A DNA stretch of 26,905 nucleotides. It comes from JAAZAI01 sp050942875. Lineage in GTDB: Bacteria > Verrucomicrobiota > Kiritimatiellia > RFP12 > UBA3636. The stretch is from contig JBMNOD010000046.1 of assembly GCA_050942875.1 (NCBI GenBank), positions 1-26,905 on the forward strand, in the 5' to 3' direction. The notes under the pieces were generated by a model. That model made no database searches and was not told where the DNA came from. It saw only the letters and a program-made list of their open reading frames with translations. The position numbers and the translations under genes are program-made. The number at the start of each line of letters is the position of its first letter. Position 1 is the stretch's first letter. Positions 24,970-26,905 of this stretch are shown one piece after another.

Positions 24970-26905
24970 ATGACCTACGAAGTCCCCGTCATCGCCCAGC
25001 CCGACGTCCTCGTCATCGGCGGCACAATCCCCGCCGTCGGCCTCGCGCTCGACCTGCGCAAGGCCGGCCTCGAGGTCTATCTCGCCACGCCCTGCACCTA
25101 CTTCGGCGAGGACGTCTGCGCCACGCTCGATCTCCAAAGCCCCAAGAGCGACGCCTATCGCCGCCTGACGGGCACGGACGCCATGCTCCGTCCGCGTGAA
25201 ATCAAGCATCGTCTCGGCAAGGCGCTCATCGATGCCGACATCGACTTCCTTTTCGAGATGCGCCCCGTCCGCCCGATGCGCGCCGCCGTCGGCACAATCT
25301 GCGGCGCCCTCTTCGCCAACCGCGCCGGCTTCCACGCCGTCGCCGCCAAGGTCGTCGTCGACGCCACCTGGCGCTCGACGTTCGCGCGCGAAGCCGGCGT
25401 CCCCATGCGTCCATTCGTCCCCGGACGACGCTCAATGTCGATGTTCGCCATCGGCGGCGCGCCCGAGGGCTGCTCGGACGTCTGCGCCGAACGCCTGCCC
25501 GACCCCATACGCTACTTGAACCAAGCCTTCCCCGTCTTCAGGCTCGCGATGGACTGGGATTTCACCGGCAACTCGATGTTCGACTTCGCCGCCGCAAACG
25601 TTGCCTTCCGCCTCGCCGCGTGGGCGCCCGAGGCCGTCGCCTGCCCGGATCTCGTCAGCGTCGATTTCGGCGACGGCGTCCGCGAGGATTACGCCCCCTC
25701 CGCCGCGCTTCCCGTTTTCGTCGGCGACTCCGCCACCGCCGCCGATGTGCAGGCGCTCGCCAATGCGCTTCCCGCGCCCAAGCCGGCCGGCTTCGGGGAA
25801 ACCGCCGTTGACCATCCGTTCGACATCGTCCGGCGGGACCGTTCGTTTCGCTTCAAGAATTGCCCTGTCCTGCCCTTCGACCTCAACGCCCTGCCCCAAC
25901 TCGGCGACTGCGACATTTTCATCTCGGGCGGCGGCACCGGCGGCGCGCCGGCCGCCATCAGCGCCGCGCGCGAGGGCATGCGCACCCTCTGCGCCGAAAA
26001 CCTCGCGCAGCTCGGCGGCGTCATGCTGGCGGGCCGCATCGGCCGCTACTACTACGGCAATCGCGGCGGCTTCACAGCCGAAATCGACAACGGCGTGGCG
26101 GCGATGGGCCCCGAGCCAAACTACAATCCCGCCAAGGGCGAGACGAACGGCATCTGGAAAAACGCCTGGTTCCTCGGCCAGGCCACGGAAGCCGGCGCGA
26201 CGATGCTCTTCGACGCGCTGACCGTCGCCGCCGCGATGGACGGCCCGCGCGCCTGCGGCGCCGCGGTCGCCACGCCGTTCGGCACGGGCGTGCTGCGCGC
26301 CCGGTTCGTGATCGACGCGACGGGCAATGCCGACGTCGCCGCAGCAGCCGGCGCCGACATCCTCTGCGACCTCATGGACGAACCCGTCATCCAGGGCGCG
26401 GGGATCTCCCCCATTGAACTTGGCAACAGCTACGCGAACTCCGACTTCACCTTCGTCCTCGACGGCGACATCGTCGATGCCACCCGCGCCTTCGTCACCG
26501 CCCAGGACAAGCACGTCGACGCCTACGACATCATCCCGATGCTCAACACCCGCGAACGCCGCCGCATCCGGGGCGACATCGTCCTCCAGCCGCAGGACTT
26601 CTTCGCCAACCGCACGTACTCGGACACGATCAACCGCGCGTGGAGCAACTTCGACACGCACGGCTACATCATCCACCCGATGTTCATGCTCAAGCCCACC
26701 GCGCGCGCCCCGCGCTTCGCCAACGTCCCCCTGCGCGCACTGCTTCCCCGAGGCCTCGAGGGAATCATCGTCACCGGACTCGGCGTGAGCGCGCACCGCG
26801 ACTGCCTGCCGCTCATCCGCATGCAGCCCGACGTCCAGAACCAGGGCTACGCCGCCGCCCGCGCCGCCGCGATGGCGATCCGGGGCGACTGCTCCATCCG
26901 CGACA
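24970..26905 (+). CDS. FAD-dependent oxidoreductase, partial (FAD_oxidored family)
   Basis: Open for 645 codons from ATG 24970 to the window edge. GGAAAG lies 11 bases upstream. Two dinucleotide-binding starts are visible. A diverged N-terminal one is DVLVIGGTIPAVGLALDLRKAG near residue 13. A classical one, CDIFISGGGTGGAPAAISAA, begins near residue 313, followed by ENLAQLGGVMLAG and an Arg/Tyr/Gly segment, as in FAD-dependent oxidoreductases of the family common in PVC and soil bacteria. The first copy replaces GxGxxG and may no longer bind FAD. Substrate is unknown; relatives are often found with polysaccharide utilisation genes. The C-terminal VTGLGVSAHRDCLPLIRMQPDVQNQG resembles the family's C-terminal FAD contact, so the gene is probably near its end. 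Confidence 0.8.
   Translation, partial: MTYEVPVIAQPDVLVIGGTIPAVGLALDLRKAGLEVYLATPCTYFGEDVCATLDLQSPKSDAYRRLTGTDAMLRPREIKHRLGKALIDADIDFLFEMRPVRPMRAAVGTICGALFANRAGFHAVAAKVVVDATWRSTFAREAGVPMRPFVPGRRSMSMFAIGGAPEGCSDVCAERLPDPIRYLNQAFPVFRLAMDWDFTGNSMFDFAAANVAFRLAAWAPEAVACPDLVSVDFGDGVREDYAPSAALPVFVGDSATAADVQALANALPAPKPAGFGETAVDHPFDIVRRDRSFRFKNCPVLPFDLNALPQLGDCDIFISGGGTGGAPAAISAAREGMRTLCAENLAQLGGVMLAGRIGRYYYGNRGGFTAEIDNGVAAMGPEPNYNPAKGETNGIWKNAWFLGQATEAGATMLFDALTVAAAMDGPRACGAAVATPFGTGVLRARFVIDATGNADVAAAAGADILCDLMDEPVIQGAGISPIELGNSYANSDFTFVLDGDIVDATRAFVTAQDKHVDAYDIIPMLNTRERRRIRGDIVLQPQDFFANRTYSDTINRAWSNFDTHGYIIHPMFMLKPTARAPRFANVPLRALLPRGLEGIIVTGLGVSAHRDCLPLIRMQPDVQNQGYAAARAAAMAIRGDCSIRD

Noticed and set aside
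24894..25199. Small plus-strand ORF overlapping the FAD oxidoreductase start
   Set aside because: No ribosome-binding site, Arg/Pro/His-rich shadow composition beyond 24970, and conflict with the conserved enzyme frame.

Overview
The window has an accessory left end joined to a GC-rich Gram-negative chromosome. Paired lipid A-type acyltransferases, an MsbA-like exporter and a YidC with a large periplasmic domain point to an LPS-making outer-membrane bacterium. Two cytoplasmic GH10 enzymes beside an enolase-superfamily dehydratase, an RraA-like aldolase and a duplicated-Rossmann FAD enzyme fit a polysaccharide-degrading gut or rumen member of the PVC superphylum (Kiritimatiellota or Lentisphaerota type). 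That taxonomic guess is inference; no rRNA or other marker is present.

Left end (1-4391): the last 79 codons of a tet(W)-type ribosomal protection gene, then a close-packed plus-strand block. The block holds an ArdC-like/ImmA-IrrE-type zinc peptidase, an unknown acidic protein, an ankyrin-repeat protein with a possible internal start, a small two-helix membrane protein and a Fic protein. The block ends at a fragment with the geometry of the 3' end of tmRNA or tRNA-Ala (T-loop, acceptor strand with U70, A73, CCA). I read this as the right attachment scar of an integrative element that carries tet(W) and whose left end lies outside the window.

4419-10075: a plus-strand operon of MR/MLE-family dehydratase, GH10-like hydrolase, RraA-like aldolase, second GH10-like hydrolase and SDR dehydrogenase. 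It looks like a cytoplasmic route from xylo- or urono-oligosaccharides to sugar acids and 2-keto acids. A remnant resembling a type I methyltransferase (HsdM) follows in the SDR frame. On the minus strand lie a secreted serine esterase and a single-chain type ISP-like restriction-modification enzyme. The latter has a strong promoter with a 16-bp tandem repeat just upstream.

14766-16427: a plus-strand Na/phosphate cotransporter-family protein with a PhoU-like tail, convergent with a long minus-strand housekeeping operon (24431 down to 16432). The operon order is rpmH, rnpA, yidD, yidC, msbA-like ABC exporter, lpxL copy B, lpxL copy A, hemW, with ATGA stop-start overlaps at several junctions. 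The two lpxL genes form an exact tandem duplication of about 1069 bp. Its joint still carries the first codons of hemW fused to the msbA tail. Copy B has a one-base loss in a C homopolymer that breaks its frame. Upstream of rpmH, in the other direction, lie a tRNA-Cys(GCA) with a palindromic promoter and its own terminator, then the first 645 codons of an FAD-dependent oxidoreductase that runs off the right edge.
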